Position numbers and translations under genes: made by a program. Below the pieces are notes generated by a model. That model ran no database searches. It saw only the letters and a list, made by a program, of their open reading frames with translations, and was not told the origin of the DNA. Below, piece by piece: positions 50,313 through 60,219 of a stretch of DNA of 64,000 bases. Position 1 is the stretch's first letter, and each line of letters starts with the position of its first letter. Source of the stretch: Hymenobacter metallicola (lineage in GTDB: Bacteria > Bacteroidota > Bacteroidia > Cytophagales > Hymenobacteraceae); the NCBI RefSeq assembly GCF_004745645.1, contig NZ_SRMB01000006.1, positions 124,001-188,000 on the forward strand, given 5' to 3'.

Positions 50313-52754
50313 ATGGCGGCAACACAGAAAGAAAATAGAGAGAGTAACACTTCTCAAATAGACACACATAAGCATAAAGTATTTACTAGGGATGACTTTT
50401 CAAGGCTCCTTTTTAAATGTCACAATATCATAAGAAACAATGATAAATTGTCTCCGGAAGCTGCTTTTGATGAGATATCTAAAATACTGTTCATTAAAAT
50501 AAGATATGAAAGAGAACAGAAGAGCAGTAATTCCATATTCTCAGAAGAGGAATTCTTAAATTTAAAAAAGAGTGACGAAAAAGTACGAGGAATCGATGCT
50601 TTATCAAAGCCATTTTATCAATTTTTCTTTGATAGCACTAAACGTGCTTTTGAAAAAGATGAATTATTCGATCCCAATGATTCGCTTAAACTACGTGAGT
50701 CAACCTTTTTATTAATAATTAAAGAGTTAGAAAAATATAATTTATCAGAAACTTCTGATGATGTAAAAGGAATAGCGTTCGAAGAATTTTTAGGCCGCAC
50801 TTTTCGTGGTGAGCTTGGGCAATTTTTTACACCACGCACGGTAGTAGACTATATTGTTGAAGTATTGGACCCCCAAGAGGGGGAATTGATATGTGATCCT
50901 TGTTGTGGATCAGGAGGATTCCTGATTAAAGCATTTGAATATATTCGCACGAACATAGAAGCTGAAATAAAATCAGCAAAGACAGAGATTGATAGAGAAA
51001 GATCGAAAATAGAAAATAAATCATATTCAAAGGAGCTAAATAATTTAATAACATTTCTCGATACTGAAACTGATTTACAGAACACGAACGGAAGGCTTTA
51101 CCAGCTTTCACATAATTGTATATTCGGTGTTGATGCGAACCCACGCATGGCTCGCACGGCGAAGATGAACATGATTATGCATGGAGATGGCCATGGAGGA
51201 GTACATCATCACGATGGATTACTTAATATCAATGGTATCTTCGAGGAAAGATTTGATGTTATTTTAACTAATCCACCTTTCGGTGCACGTATCGATAAGA
51301 GCCTACGTGTGACTGCTAATGACATTCCTCAAGCAGATAAGGTAACTCATTATAAAGCACAATATGGTGACGACTATGAAAGGTTGGTAGTTCAGCCGCT
51401 ACGCGGATATGCACAATTCGATAGCGGTTCAGATAAACCAAAAGGAAAGCCTATAGTAGACTTGTTCGAGTTGAGTAATATATCAAGTTCTACAGAAGTA
51501 TTATTTCTAGAAAGATGCTTAAACTTATTAAAGCCGGGTGGTCGTATGGGTATAGTTTTACCAGAAGGTGTCCTAAATAACTCTAATTTAACTAGAGTCA
51601 GGGACTTCATTGAGAGCAAAGCTAAAATTTTGAATATAACTAGCCTTCCAAAAGAAGTCTTTATGGCTTCTGGAGCTACCGTCAAGGCTTCTGTAATTTT
51701 CTTGAAGAAGTTTAGTGTCGACGAAAGAGTAGCATACCAAAAATTAGTGGACGAAAAGAATACAAATCCAAATATTAAGGATATAGATACTATTAGGAAA
51801 GCTATTAGAACCGAAACATCCTACACTGTGCCGTTAGTAGAAGTAAAGCACGCTGGTATCAGTAGCACTGGTTCAGCTACTGAAAATCAGCTACCAGCTA
51901 TAGCAGCAGAATATGGGGAATACAGAATCAAAAATAGATTATGGCACGAGCCAGAACGTCCTTATTATATTATAGACTTCTCAGCCAAGCCAAAAATATC
52001 GCGCGTTAAGAGCAATTTTTCTGACACATTAAACAAAAGCACGTTTGTAACACGACCAGATCATACTGATAATAACAGATCAGAGTACCTTATTCGTTCT
52101 AATAACAGCAATAATCGTTTACAATTTACTGAACTCAAAGACTTATTAAATTGGAGCGTCCGGTTTGCAATCGAGAATAAATTCAACTATAATGATGCAT
52201 ATCCATTGCACCGTTTAGGTGACTTTTTACAACGCAATAAAAATGAGCTTATAATCATGGATGATATCGAATACAAACGTGTTAACATAAAAATCAATAA
52301 TCGAGGCGTATATTTAAGAGACAAAAAGCTTGGCCGTGACATTGCCACAAAACGGCAATTTTATCTCAAAGCTGGTCAGTTTGTGCTTTCTAAAATTGAT
52401 GCAAGAAATGGCGCTCTAGGCATTGCACCTAGAGAGTTAGATGGTGCTGCTATCACAAACGACTTCTTAGCTTTTGACATCAACACAAGCCTGATTAACC
52501 CCTACTTTTTATCACTCTTAACTGGCACTAAAGAATTTATACGTTTTTGTCAAAGCTGTAGCAGTGGTAGTACAAATCGTCAACGCCTAGACGAAAATTT
52601 GTTCTTAAATGTGGAAATCCCCTTGCCACCATTGTCAAAACAGGAAGATATGATAAAAGACCATCTGCGAGCTCAAGAATTGAGAGCTGAAGCTGAAAAG
52701 CTCGAAGCAAGAGCTTTAGCAAATTTTGAAACAGAAATTTTCAAAGCAAGATAA
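50313..52754 (+). CDS. Type I-like DNA adenine methyltransferase fused to a specificity domain (HsdM-HsdS)
   Basis: The 813-residue protein is AT-rich. An HsdM-type N-terminal domain (about 60-175, with FLGRTFRGELGQFFTPRTVV near 163-182) is followed by the N6-adenine methylase core: motif I DPCCGSGGFL near 195-204 and motif IV NPPFG near 318-322. After about residue 600 comes a single target-recognition half like HsdS (YPLHRLGDFL, then GAITNDFLAFDI and IPLPPLSKQEDM) and a C-terminal coiled coil. Only one TRD is seen, so it may act as a dimer. No HsdR gene is next to it; a 560-residue ATPase/TOPRIM protein follows 26 bp later. Confidence 0.85.
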   Translation: MAATQKENRESNTSQIDTHKHKVFTRDDFSRLLFKCHNIIRNNDKLSPEAAFDEISKILFIKIRYEREQKSSNSIFSEEEFLNLKKSDEKVRGIDALSKPFYQFFFDSTKRAFEKDELFDPNDSLKLRESTFLLIIKELEKYNLSETSDDVKGIAFEEFLGRTFRGELGQFFTPRTVVDYIVEVLDPQEGELICDPCCGSGGFLIKAFEYIRTNIEAEIKSAKTEIDRERSKIENKSYSKELNNLITFLDTETDLQNTNGRLYQLSHNCIFGVDANPRMARTAKMNMIMHGDGHGGVHHHDGLLNINGIFEERFDVILTNPPFGARIDKSLRVTANDIPQADKVTHYKAQYGDDYERLVVQPLRGYAQFDSGSDKPKGKPIVDLFELSNISSSTEVLFLERCLNLLKPGGRMGIVLPEGVLNNSNLTRVRDFIESKAKILNITSLPKEVFMASGATVKASVIFLKKFSVDERVAYQKLVDEKNTNPNIKDIDTIRKAIRTETSYTVPLVEVKHAGISSTGSATENQLPAIAAEYGEYRIKNRLWHEPERPYYIIDFSAKPKISRVKSNFSDTLNKSTFVTRPDHTDNNRSEYLIRSNNSNNRLQFTELKDLLNWSVRFAIENKFNYNDAYPLHRLGDFLQRNKNELIIMDDIEYKRVNIKINNRGVYLRDKKLGRDIATKRQFYLKAGQFVLSKIDARNGALGIAPRELDGAAITNDFLAFDINTSLINPYFLSLLTGTKEFIRFCQSCSSGSTNRQRLDENLFLNVEIPLPPLSKQEDMIKDHLRAQELRAEAEKLEARALANFETEIFKAR

Positions 52755-52780
52755 ACCCGCAAACTCAAGATATTTGAAAC

Positions 52781-54463
52781 ATGAGACTTAATTTTTTTCA
52801 CATAAAAGATAAATTTAAAAATTTAAATAATTTTAAACTAGACTTTTCTGGAAAGAAGGGTATTACGTTATTAATAGGCAACAACGGAAGCGGTAAAAGC
52901 AATATATTAGAAGCACTAACAAGTGTTTTTGCCGGGTTATATGACCCTAGGTATAATCCATCGTTTTCCTATGATCTTGAATATATACTTGCAGATAAAA
53001 AGATTTTAATAAATTTTGATGGTCGGGTCTATAATGTAAAAGTAGACGAATCGGATGATGTAGTTAGTAAGCAGATACTTCCGAGCCAGGTTGTGTGCTC
53101 GTATAGCGGTGAGGAAAGCCGGCTCTGGGATAACTATTACGAACCTTTTTATAAGGAGTATATAGATTCATTAATCAGAGGCGCGTTTCCAACTTCTGAA
53201 ATGGTATATATAAATAAGTATTATTGGAACGTAGCACTTCTTACTTTCCATCTATACAATTTGGATGATTTTACTGAATTAAGAGATTTTTGTCTTAATG
53301 TTTTAGGTATAAAGTCAATCGACGCCATCGAACTTCACTTCGATAACAATACGCTGTTAAGATGGAGAGATAACCCTGTTACGGAACTTGTAAAACAACT
53401 TAACCCAAACAGAGAACAAATTGTCCGTTTTACATTAGAAGAGCTTAAATCCAAGGTTGAATACCTTGGCAGCGAGAGAACATTTTTTCGCTATATAGCA
53501 GCCGCATTTCTACCTAAAGGGAATAAACTAATTAACAAGATAAATATCGAAATTAACAATGGATTACCAGCAACATCTCTAAGCGAAGGAGAAAAGAAAT
53601 TAATTTTAATACAAGCTGTACTTGAAATAGTGAGTGATGAAAACTCATTAATATTATTAGATGAACCTGACTCTCATGTTCATATATCTAGGAAAGCATC
53701 GTTTCAGAAACTATTAGCTTCATATGAAAATAGAGAAAATGTAATAACCACTCATTCGCCAACTCTCACGCATTCATTTGACAAAGATCATATCGTCATG
53801 CTAACCAAAGATTCAGACAACAATGCTGTTGTTGAATCTAAAGAAAAACAAGAAGTAATACATTCACTAACCGACGGTATATGGTCATATCAGGAGCAAA
53901 ATATATTTCTAAATTCCCGGAATGATATTCTGCTCATCGAAGGTAAATCAGATGAAACTTTCCTGAAAAAAGCCTTAGAAGTTTTAAAGTTATCCGACTC
54001 AAGATTCTCAGATCTTGAATTCGAATATTTGCCTTGTGGAGGCGCTGAAGGGGTGAAATTAATGACGAAGAAATTTACTCCTAAACCAGGCCAGCATATT
54101 ATCGCTCTATTCGATAGAGATCAATCAGGATGGTCTGCTGTGAATAAAATATTTGAACGAGAAAAACCAAACGTTTATAACACAAATAATTTCGGAGGTT
54201 ATAGACAAAAGGGCTCAATCTGGGTAGCTATGTATCCTGTAAGGCCTACTTATAGAGGTGGGGACAATTTTAATATAGAGGATTATTTAAGTAAAAAGTT
54301 ATTGAATAAATATATACTTCGTGCATTCAAAGGGCTTGACACCGTAGTAACAAAAGACAACATAAAAAAGTCTTTGGAAGCTGATTGCTCCACTTTCCCA
54401 AATGATGAGTTCAAGGACTTCAAACACGTCTTTAATATGATACTTAAAATAAAGGAGTCTTAA
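52781..54463 (+). CDS. OLD-family ATPase with TOPRIM domain
   Basis: The 560-residue protein has an ABC-type ATPase core: Walker A GNNGSGKSN at 33-41, signature LSEGEKK near 267, Walker B LILLDEPDSHVH near 289-300, and an H-loop TTHSP near 325. A C-terminal TOPRIM domain follows: LLIEGKSDE near 383-391 (catalytic Glu) and ALFDRDQSG near 440-449 (DxD). OLD nucleases cut DNA and are common in defence systems. AT-rich like the methylase upstream, with which it probably forms an operon. Confidence 0.82.
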   Translation: MRLNFFHIKDKFKNLNNFKLDFSGKKGITLLIGNNGSGKSNILEALTSVFAGLYDPRYNPSFSYDLEYILADKKILINFDGRVYNVKVDESDDVVSKQILPSQVVCSYSGEESRLWDNYYEPFYKEYIDSLIRGAFPTSEMVYINKYYWNVALLTFHLYNLDDFTELRDFCLNVLGIKSIDAIELHFDNNTLLRWRDNPVTELVKQLNPNREQIVRFTLEELKSKVEYLGSERTFFRYIAAAFLPKGNKLINKINIEINNGLPATSLSEGEKKLILIQAVLEIVSDENSLILLDEPDSHVHISRKASFQKLLASYENRENVITTHSPTLTHSFDKDHIVMLTKDSDNNAVVESKEKQEVIHSLTDGIWSYQEQNIFLNSRNDILLIEGKSDETFLKKALEVLKLSDSRFSDLEFEYLPCGGAEGVKLMTKKFTPKPGQHIIALFDRDQSGWSAVNKIFEREKPNVYNTNNFGGYRQKGSIWVAMYPVRPTYRGGDNFNIEDYLSKKLLNKYILRAFKGLDTVVTKDNIKKSLEADCSTFPNDEFKDFKHVFNMILKIKES

Positions 54464-54471
54464 TATTCGTC

Positions 54472-54510
54472 ATCTTAGTACCGACAATGAAGGGTTATCG
54501 GTACTAAGAT
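54472..54510. terminator. Probable bidirectional terminator between convergent genes
   Basis: Perfect 12-bp arms atcttagtaccg / cggtactaagat (54472-54483 and 54499-54510) with a 15-nt loop lie between the OLD-family gene and the helicase gene, which converge here. Confidence 0.5.
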
Positions 54511-54573
54511 CGCTTTCACAATCTATGGTGTAGTGCTTAATCAGGTATAATATATCAAAGTATCTTACACCAA

Positions 54574-57500
54574 TCACGCGCTGCAGATAACCGTAAATGG
54601 CAGCTGGTACGTCTCCATCAAATACAACTCTGTTACTGCGAGTAAGTCTAACTGGTCTTCTGAAACCTGGGCTTTGGACAGACCAGGCTGCACAATGTAC
54701 ACGGCCATTTCCACCGGCAGTACGCGAGCCCGTTTCTCGAGCTCCTTAAGCTTTGCTACCGTACCGATGTCGAAGCGGCTGGCCTTGCCTTGCTTCGCGC
54801 GGTTGCCCTCGCGCAGTTGCAAATGCTTAAATAACTGTACTGGATCGTGATACCAATGGACGCTCTTCTGGGCTTGCCCACAGACTTCATATAAATCCTT
54901 GATACGGGCTCCTGGTGTTGTTTCCTGTGAAAACTTGCAGTGATAGAGTTCGATACGAATTTTGTCCAGCGTTGCCCGAATAGCGACTACGTCCGCAGCC
55001 TCATAGCTGTCGTCGTCATCGAAAATAACATCGTACCCCGCTTTTTTGAGCTCTTGAATGACGCGGTACTGAATGGTATTGCTGCTACGGGCGAGCCCTT
55101 GGGATTCGAGTTTCAGGTTGACGCCCGTCCAGTCCCAGTCCACGATCTTGTCCGTATCGTATGGCAAGTGATCCGGCTCTATTTTCAGCAGTGTGTTGTA
55201 CTGAATCATGGATCGGTCGTGAAAAAAGAAGGTGGGCGGTTCTTTTTCTAACCAGTCCGTCAAGGAATACGATTTGCGGCCGGAGAGCACCGAAACAGCA
55301 CCTGATATCGGTTGGTAGCTGGCCCGTTTGTCGACAAACACCATTTCGTACACCGCCGAATGCCCGTCACTAAACAGTTCGAAACGGATCGGGTTATAGT
55401 CGTCCAGTGTGAGCACGCGCAGTCCCACTTCGTATAGGGGAAAGCTGATCCCATTGATAGTAAATTCAACTGTGTGCTCTGGACGGGCCAGCACACTGTC
55501 GGACCATTCCATGCCTAAGGGCACAGCTTCGGGCCGCTGTTCCAGGGGCTCAGACTTGACCAGATGCTTGAAAATTTCCTCGGCATTGATGGTCTCGTCG
55601 AGGATCTTCTCGCCGACTTCGTCGCACCATTCCACCCACTGCAACACCGTGCCGGCAGTGCGGTAAGCCCAAATTTTACCCTTAACCGAGCATCCTGCCG
55701 TTACTTGCTTGGCGTCGCGGTAGCCGTACCCGAACGTATTAGATTTGCCCTTTCCCGTCTGACTGGCCTGTGATAGCCCTTGGAAAACGTCCGACCCCAT
55801 GTGCATGGTAAAGCGCACGGCACCGCCGATGATGTGGCTTAGTCCTAAGTTTGTTAGGGCTAAGCGGGTGATGCCGTGTAGGATGCGGAACACGTCGTTG
55901 CCCCGCTTCATGACCACAGTGGGCCCGAATAAGGCCTTGGCCAGCTCCTCATGCATCGTCCCACGCACCGTGCTATTGATGTAAAGCAATCGTTGATCCG
56001 CATTCCAATAAAGCAAATGCAGGTCCCACACGGTATCGCGTAGCTCCCGCGTCGTCCCCCATTCGACCGACTCGGACTGTTTAGTTACCACGGCCACGAC
56101 ATTGCGCTGTGCATTGATGCTGGGTGGGTCGAGCCGCTGCTCCGGCTTGAACAATTCGTCCAATGCCTCCAGTCGCCACGCCTCGGCCGGAGTCGCATAC
56201 ACCACCGTGCTCATCTTCGGCGTGACGTTTTGCAGCGAGTAGAATTTGGGTAAGGGTTCAAATCCTCGAAAAAATTCCGATAAGTCTTCCTGGCGTCCGG
56301 TGGTGGCGCCGCTGAGTTGTCGTAGCAACACGTTCCAATCGGCGTCCTCGGCAAATAGCTCCCGAATCTCGGCCTGCACTTCCGCGTCGGCCAAGTTCAC
56401 AATTACCATGGCGTCACCTAAGGTGCGCTTGAAACGCGTAAACCGCCCGGTAAACTGCAAGGTGATGGCCAGGCTTTTGTGCGGGTCGTGGATGGCAGCG
56501 ATTTTGAGTTCGGGCAAATCGAAACCCTCTCCCAGCATGTTCACGCAGACTACGACTTTCGAGCGCCCGGTCCGCAAGTCGTTGATGCAGGCCTTCTTTG
56601 TTTTATCAGGTAAGTCACTGTGAATCAGTACCGGATTTAGCCCTGGGTAGGCTTCGTAATACTTAATCACCTGCTTGGCGCGCTCCACTTTGTTGGTCCG
56701 GGCCATGATCAGGTGCTCGTGGCCATCCGCCGCGTCTGCGGCCAATGTCTCCACCGCAATCTGGGCAATTGCCTGGTCTGCCGCTTCAGGGTTAAACTCC
56801 CAGATGTGCTGAAAGCGAATCAGCTTGAAGTACTCTTCCTGTTGCGCCTTTGCTAACGGGTAATTGAAGATAATTTTCCCTTCGACGTGCTTGCGGTCGT
56901 TGCGGAAGGGGGTGGCGGTAAACTGCAAAATGCGCCGCACTGCAAACGCCTGCTTAACTTGTGTCCAGGTGGGGGCACTGATGTGGTGTGCCTCGTCGAT
57001 GAATACGTGCGAGCAGTGGTCCACCATGCGCTGCAGCGCGGGCTCCGCGCAACGGTGCAGGATGTCCATGGTCGTGATCACCACGTTGCAGGGAATGAAC
57101 ACCTCGTCGACCTGTTGCTCGATTTGCAGCGATTTGGTAAGCCGGGCCGTAACGGGGTAGAGTGACTCGGCGGCAAGAATACCCAGTTGGCGCAGTAGGC
57201 CCATGGAGACAAACTTGTGGCCGATTTGCGTACGCAACGCGTCGCTGGGTACAACCACTAGCAACCGCTCGCACCGTTGGTGTACAAAAGCGGTCAGCAT
57301 GGTCTCGGTTTTGCCCGTTCCCGTCGGCATCACGATGGTGGCCGGCTCCTCGCTGGTCTTCCAGTGTGCTAAGGCCGCGTACAAGGCCCCTACCTGCGGG
57401 GAACGCAGCCCCGAGAGGATTTCCTGCGTTTCTTCATTTTCCTGCTCTTCCACAATGCTAACCCGACCGGTCCATGAGCGGCGCACGTGGCGGGCGTGTT

Positions 57501-57828
57501 CATCGGTAGCTGGGAGGGGCAATGGAACGGGTGTCATCCACCGCGCACGCGTACGTTGCGCCTCTTCGGTAGAAGCCGGGAACAACCCATCGTCGGCCAG
57601 CAGTACATGCCACCCCGATTCGGTTAATGCAAAGCGCCTCTTGGTCACAAATACCGGCTCGCCTGAGGGCAGGTTGAATTGGTAGCCCCGTACGCCGTCC
57701 AATGTGGCTGGTATGGGCGAGGCTTCTTGGATGACCAAACCAGGATGCTCTAATTGCTCGACGATAGCGCCGTGCGCTGAAGCTTGAACACGATATTGTG
57801 GCGGCAAGTATAAATTTTGACTAGGCAT
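54574..57828 (-). CDS. DEAD/DEAH helicase with C-terminal PD-(D/E)XK-like nuclease
   Basis: From ATG 57828 (a GTG at 57858 gives 10 more residues) the protein has about 1084 residues. The first part holds superfamily 2 helicase motifs: MPTGTGKTE near 167-175, VFIDEAHH near 275-282, FTATPFRND near 303-311, and GEGFDLPELK then QFTGRFTRFKR in the second RecA domain. Near residues 925-965 the pattern EAADVVAI followed by IELYHCKF fits a PD-(D/E)XK nuclease core (Asp, then E-x-x-H/C-K). It is like restriction subunits of type I/III systems and would translocate on and cut DNA. It converges on the OLD-family gene and leads a minus-strand run of five genes. Confidence 0.8.
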   Translation of the reverse strand: MPSQNLYLPPQYRVQASAHGAIVEQLEHPGLVIQEASPIPATLDGVRGYQFNLPSGEPVFVTKRRFALTESGWHVLLADDGLFPASTEEAQRTRARWMTPVPLPLPATDEHARHVRRSWTGRVSIVEEQENEETQEILSGLRSPQVGALYAALAHWKTSEEPATIVMPTGTGKTETMLTAFVHQRCERLLVVVPSDALRTQIGHKFVSMGLLRQLGILAAESLYPVTARLTKSLQIEQQVDEVFIPCNVVITTMDILHRCAEPALQRMVDHCSHVFIDEAHHISAPTWTQVKQAFAVRRILQFTATPFRNDRKHVEGKIIFNYPLAKAQQEEYFKLIRFQHIWEFNPEAADQAIAQIAVETLAADAADGHEHLIMARTNKVERAKQVIKYYEAYPGLNPVLIHSDLPDKTKKACINDLRTGRSKVVVCVNMLGEGFDLPELKIAAIHDPHKSLAITLQFTGRFTRFKRTLGDAMVIVNLADAEVQAEIRELFAEDADWNVLLRQLSGATTGRQEDLSEFFRGFEPLPKFYSLQNVTPKMSTVVYATPAEAWRLEALDELFKPEQRLDPPSINAQRNVVAVVTKQSESVEWGTTRELRDTVWDLHLLYWNADQRLLYINSTVRGTMHEELAKALFGPTVVMKRGNDVFRILHGITRLALTNLGLSHIIGGAVRFTMHMGSDVFQGLSQASQTGKGKSNTFGYGYRDAKQVTAGCSVKGKIWAYRTAGTVLQWVEWCDEVGEKILDETINAEEIFKHLVKSEPLEQRPEAVPLGMEWSDSVLARPEHTVEFTINGISFPLYEVGLRVLTLDDYNPIRFELFSDGHSAVYEMVFVDKRASYQPISGAVSVLSGRKSYSLTDWLEKEPPTFFFHDRSMIQYNTLLKIEPDHLPYDTDKIVDWDWTGVNLKLESQGLARSSNTIQYRVIQELKKAGYDVIFDDDDSYEAADVVAIRATLDKIRIELYHCKFSQETTPGARIKDLYEVCGQAQKSVHWYHDPVQLFKHLQLREGNRAKQGKASRFDIGTVAKLKELEKRARVLPVEMAVYIVQPGLSKAQVSEDQLDLLAVTELYLMETYQLPFTVICSA

Positions 57829-57887
57829 AGGATAGGAAATGCAGCGGATGCTTGTCACCGCGCCGCAACTGTTACGATCGTTCGTGG

Positions 57888-59441
57888 TTAATTTGTGGCT
57901 GCTACGGTATTCAGCAGCGCCAGCGTTTTGCGAAATTCTGCCGCCTCCGCGGCCAGGGTGAATTCAATTTCGGCGTGGTGCTGCCGGACTGCGTCGGCAA
58001 TTTCGGGCAGGGAAACCCTGAAGAACTCTTTCTTGTGGTTGACTTGGTTAACGCGCCGCTCGTGAAAAGCTCGGTGCAACGTATTTTCTAGTGTCGGCGC
58101 GTCATCGCAATAGATGATGGCGTGCACGTCGAATTGGAATGGCACCGAGGCGTCGCCCAGCTCCCGCACACGGTCCATGGGCTCCAGCCGGCGAGTCATA
58201 CCGATTTTGTACACGTCTTCCCCGAACGAGCCGATATTGGAAATTACGTACACGTGCCCGGAACGGGTGAGTTGGGCTCGCGACAGGGCACGTTCCTTAT
58301 TGGTGCTGGCCTGCGCGAGCTTGAGCTGTAGCTGCTGAATTTCCGCCAGTAGTTTGGCCTGCTTCGCCCCGTTGGCCGTGGCCACATCTTCTTGGGCCTT
58401 GCGCAACGCGTCTGCGTAACGTTTTTCTTCTTTTTCGGCGTCCAGCCGGGCTTTCTCGATTTCGCGTTGGGCCAGTTCTTCTTCCCGCATCTGTTCGCGG
58501 ATCTGCCGTTGCTCTTCTTTTTCCGCCTGCAGCTTTTCCTGGTATTCGTGTGCCAGATACAGTTCCTTGAGCTTTAGCTCCAGGTACGCCGATGCCAGTG
58601 TGGCCCGCTGCACTACTACCAGTGAGTTGACCACTTCGTACGCCTTGCGAATGCGGGCTTCCATCACAGTCACGTTATTGTACTTAACCTTGGCTACGGC
58701 GGCGTCGCACTCGCCGTTGAAAGCGCGCAGCATCAGCTTAAGCGTCTGGTTGGTTTGCTTGCGGCCTTCGACCACGCTGCCGTTGACGGTCCACTCCGCT
58801 TCGCAGGTAGCAGCCGTTTTAGCAGCAATCATGCGTTTCTGCTGTTCGCGGATCAGCTGCAACTCCAACTGGTAGCTGACGGAAGTATCAAAAGAATAAC
58901 GCGGCTGGTAAAAGCCAAACCCCTGTAGGTCGGCTTGTTCGTCGAGGACTTGTAGGTCAGCCCGCAGTTGCTGCAGGCGCTGCTGCAACGTGTCGGTTTC
59001 GGCCCGTTGCGTGGTCATCGATGCCAGCATGCGCTGTTGATCAGCGTGGAGGATGGCTTCCTTGGCCCGAAGATCAGCTAGTATCTGCTGTCGCTTGGCG
59101 TCCGTTTCTGCCAATACGCGCTGCTGATCGGTTTCTGCTTGACGACGTGCCTCATCTAGTTGCGCCAATACCTGCTGCCGTTCGGTAGCGATATCCGACT
59201 GAATGCGCGCTCGCTCCGCTTCAACGTCTACAATGACTTGATAGCGCAGCAACTGCTGCTGATGTTCGATGCGCAAGGCTTGTTGCTGCTCGTCAGCGGC
59301 GGCAGCCTGCTGTCCCAACTGAGTTAGGTGGTTGGCTTCCAAAGCATGGTAGCGCTTCCCGGCTGCCCACAGGCGCCACAACAGCCATAGCAAGAGTAAT
59401 CCCGTGACGCCCAACGCGCCCGTTAACACAATTGTATTCAT
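57888..59441 (-). CDS. Membrane-anchored DUF4041/GIY-YIG protein
   Basis: From ATG 59441 the 517-residue protein has one N-terminal helix (about 5-25, LLLLWLLWRLW), a Gln/Ala/Glu-rich coiled coil to about residue 160, then a DUF4041 domain (GFYQPRYSFDTSVSYQ near 175-190, up to about 320) and another coiled coil. It ends with a MUG113/T5orf172 GIY-YIG-type nuclease: GHVYVISNIGSFGEDVYKIG then MTRRLEPMDRVREL and a late Glu (ENTLHRAFH). Such proteins recur in phage-host conflict loci. It is the gene upstream of the helicase on the minus strand and likely acts with it. Confidence 0.8.
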   Translation of the reverse strand: MNTIVLTGALGVTGLLLLWLLWRLWAAGKRYHALEANHLTQLGQQAAAADEQQQALRIEHQQQLLRYQVIVDVEAERARIQSDIATERQQVLAQLDEARRQAETDQQRVLAETDAKRQQILADLRAKEAILHADQQRMLASMTTQRAETDTLQQRLQQLRADLQVLDEQADLQGFGFYQPRYSFDTSVSYQLELQLIREQQKRMIAAKTAATCEAEWTVNGSVVEGRKQTNQTLKLMLRAFNGECDAAVAKVKYNNVTVMEARIRKAYEVVNSLVVVQRATLASAYLELKLKELYLAHEYQEKLQAEKEEQRQIREQMREEELAQREIEKARLDAEKEEKRYADALRKAQEDVATANGAKQAKLLAEIQQLQLKLAQASTNKERALSRAQLTRSGHVYVISNIGSFGEDVYKIGMTRRLEPMDRVRELGDASVPFQFDVHAIIYCDDAPTLENTLHRAFHERRVNQVNHKKEFFRVSLPEIADAVRQHHAEIEFTLAAEAAEFRKTLALLNTVAATN

Positions 59442-59579
59442 CGTCAATGAGAATTTTATAGAAGAGACAGGATGTTGACTACATACCCGCAGGCATGGGT
59501 CAACTTACTGAACGCTATTGCAATAGCTTCCGGATTTTGCAATAATTCCCAGCCTTAAACTAGCGTAGCCTAGGCGGGC

Positions 59580-60050
59580 TTACACCAATACACCCCCATT
59601 CATCTGATGCAGCCGCTCCACGCGTTCGTGTTTTGCTTTTTCCACGCTGTCGATGAAAGCGATTACCGCTTCACGTTTCAGCCCTTTGGTGGCAAAGCCC
59701 AAACGCGCCCCCCCGTCAGAAGTGATGCTAACGATATGCTGACGGCTGGCTAGGTATGCGAGCACCAACACGAAACCGACAGCCGCCGCCACAACGCCGA
59801 ACATTTGCCCATTACCGGATTGGAAGAAGCCTATGCTGCCGACTAAGATTAGCAAGATGCCGGTTATTGCCAATGCGGGTTGGCTTTGATACCGCACCTC
59901 GCAGGCACTGACCTTTTCCAACATGATAGACACCAAGCGCGATTCACTTGCGTTTGCAGCATTGTAACGAATCCGGTACGAGGTGAGCAGGACTACCCGG
60001 TTAGGCGTGTAGTTGAGGAGTTCTTCTCCAGCGAGTAAAAAGTCTTCCAT
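59580..60050 (-). CDS. PH-like membrane protein
   Basis: The 156-residue product starts MEDFLLAGEELLNYTPNRVV, a beta-rich front like bacterial PH domains (TSYRIRY, SIMLEKVSACEVRYQS), followed by two hydrophobic helices (about 65-105) and another beta-rich tail. This architecture recurs in membrane-linked bPH proteins of unknown role. On the minus strand, 130 bp upstream of the DUF4041 gene. Confidence 0.5.
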   Translation of the reverse strand: MEDFLLAGEELLNYTPNRVVLLTSYRIRYNAANASESRLVSIMLEKVSACEVRYQSQPALAITGILLILVGSIGFFQSGNGQMFGVVAAAVGFVLVLAYLASRQHIVSITSDGGARLGFATKGLKREAVIAFIDSVEKAKHERVERLHQMNGGVLV

Positions 60051-60219
60051 AAAGAGAGGTAATAGGGTTCTGCTAGTTCGTAGAACGGACTAGAAAATGA
60101 GTAAAAAAGTATTCAATTAGTCGTGCCCTGCAGCGCGACAACGCTTGCACGATCGCCAGCCATCAACACGGAAGGAACGCTGACACTGGGTAAACAACTC
60201 CGAAGCGGCTTGCGTGGTA

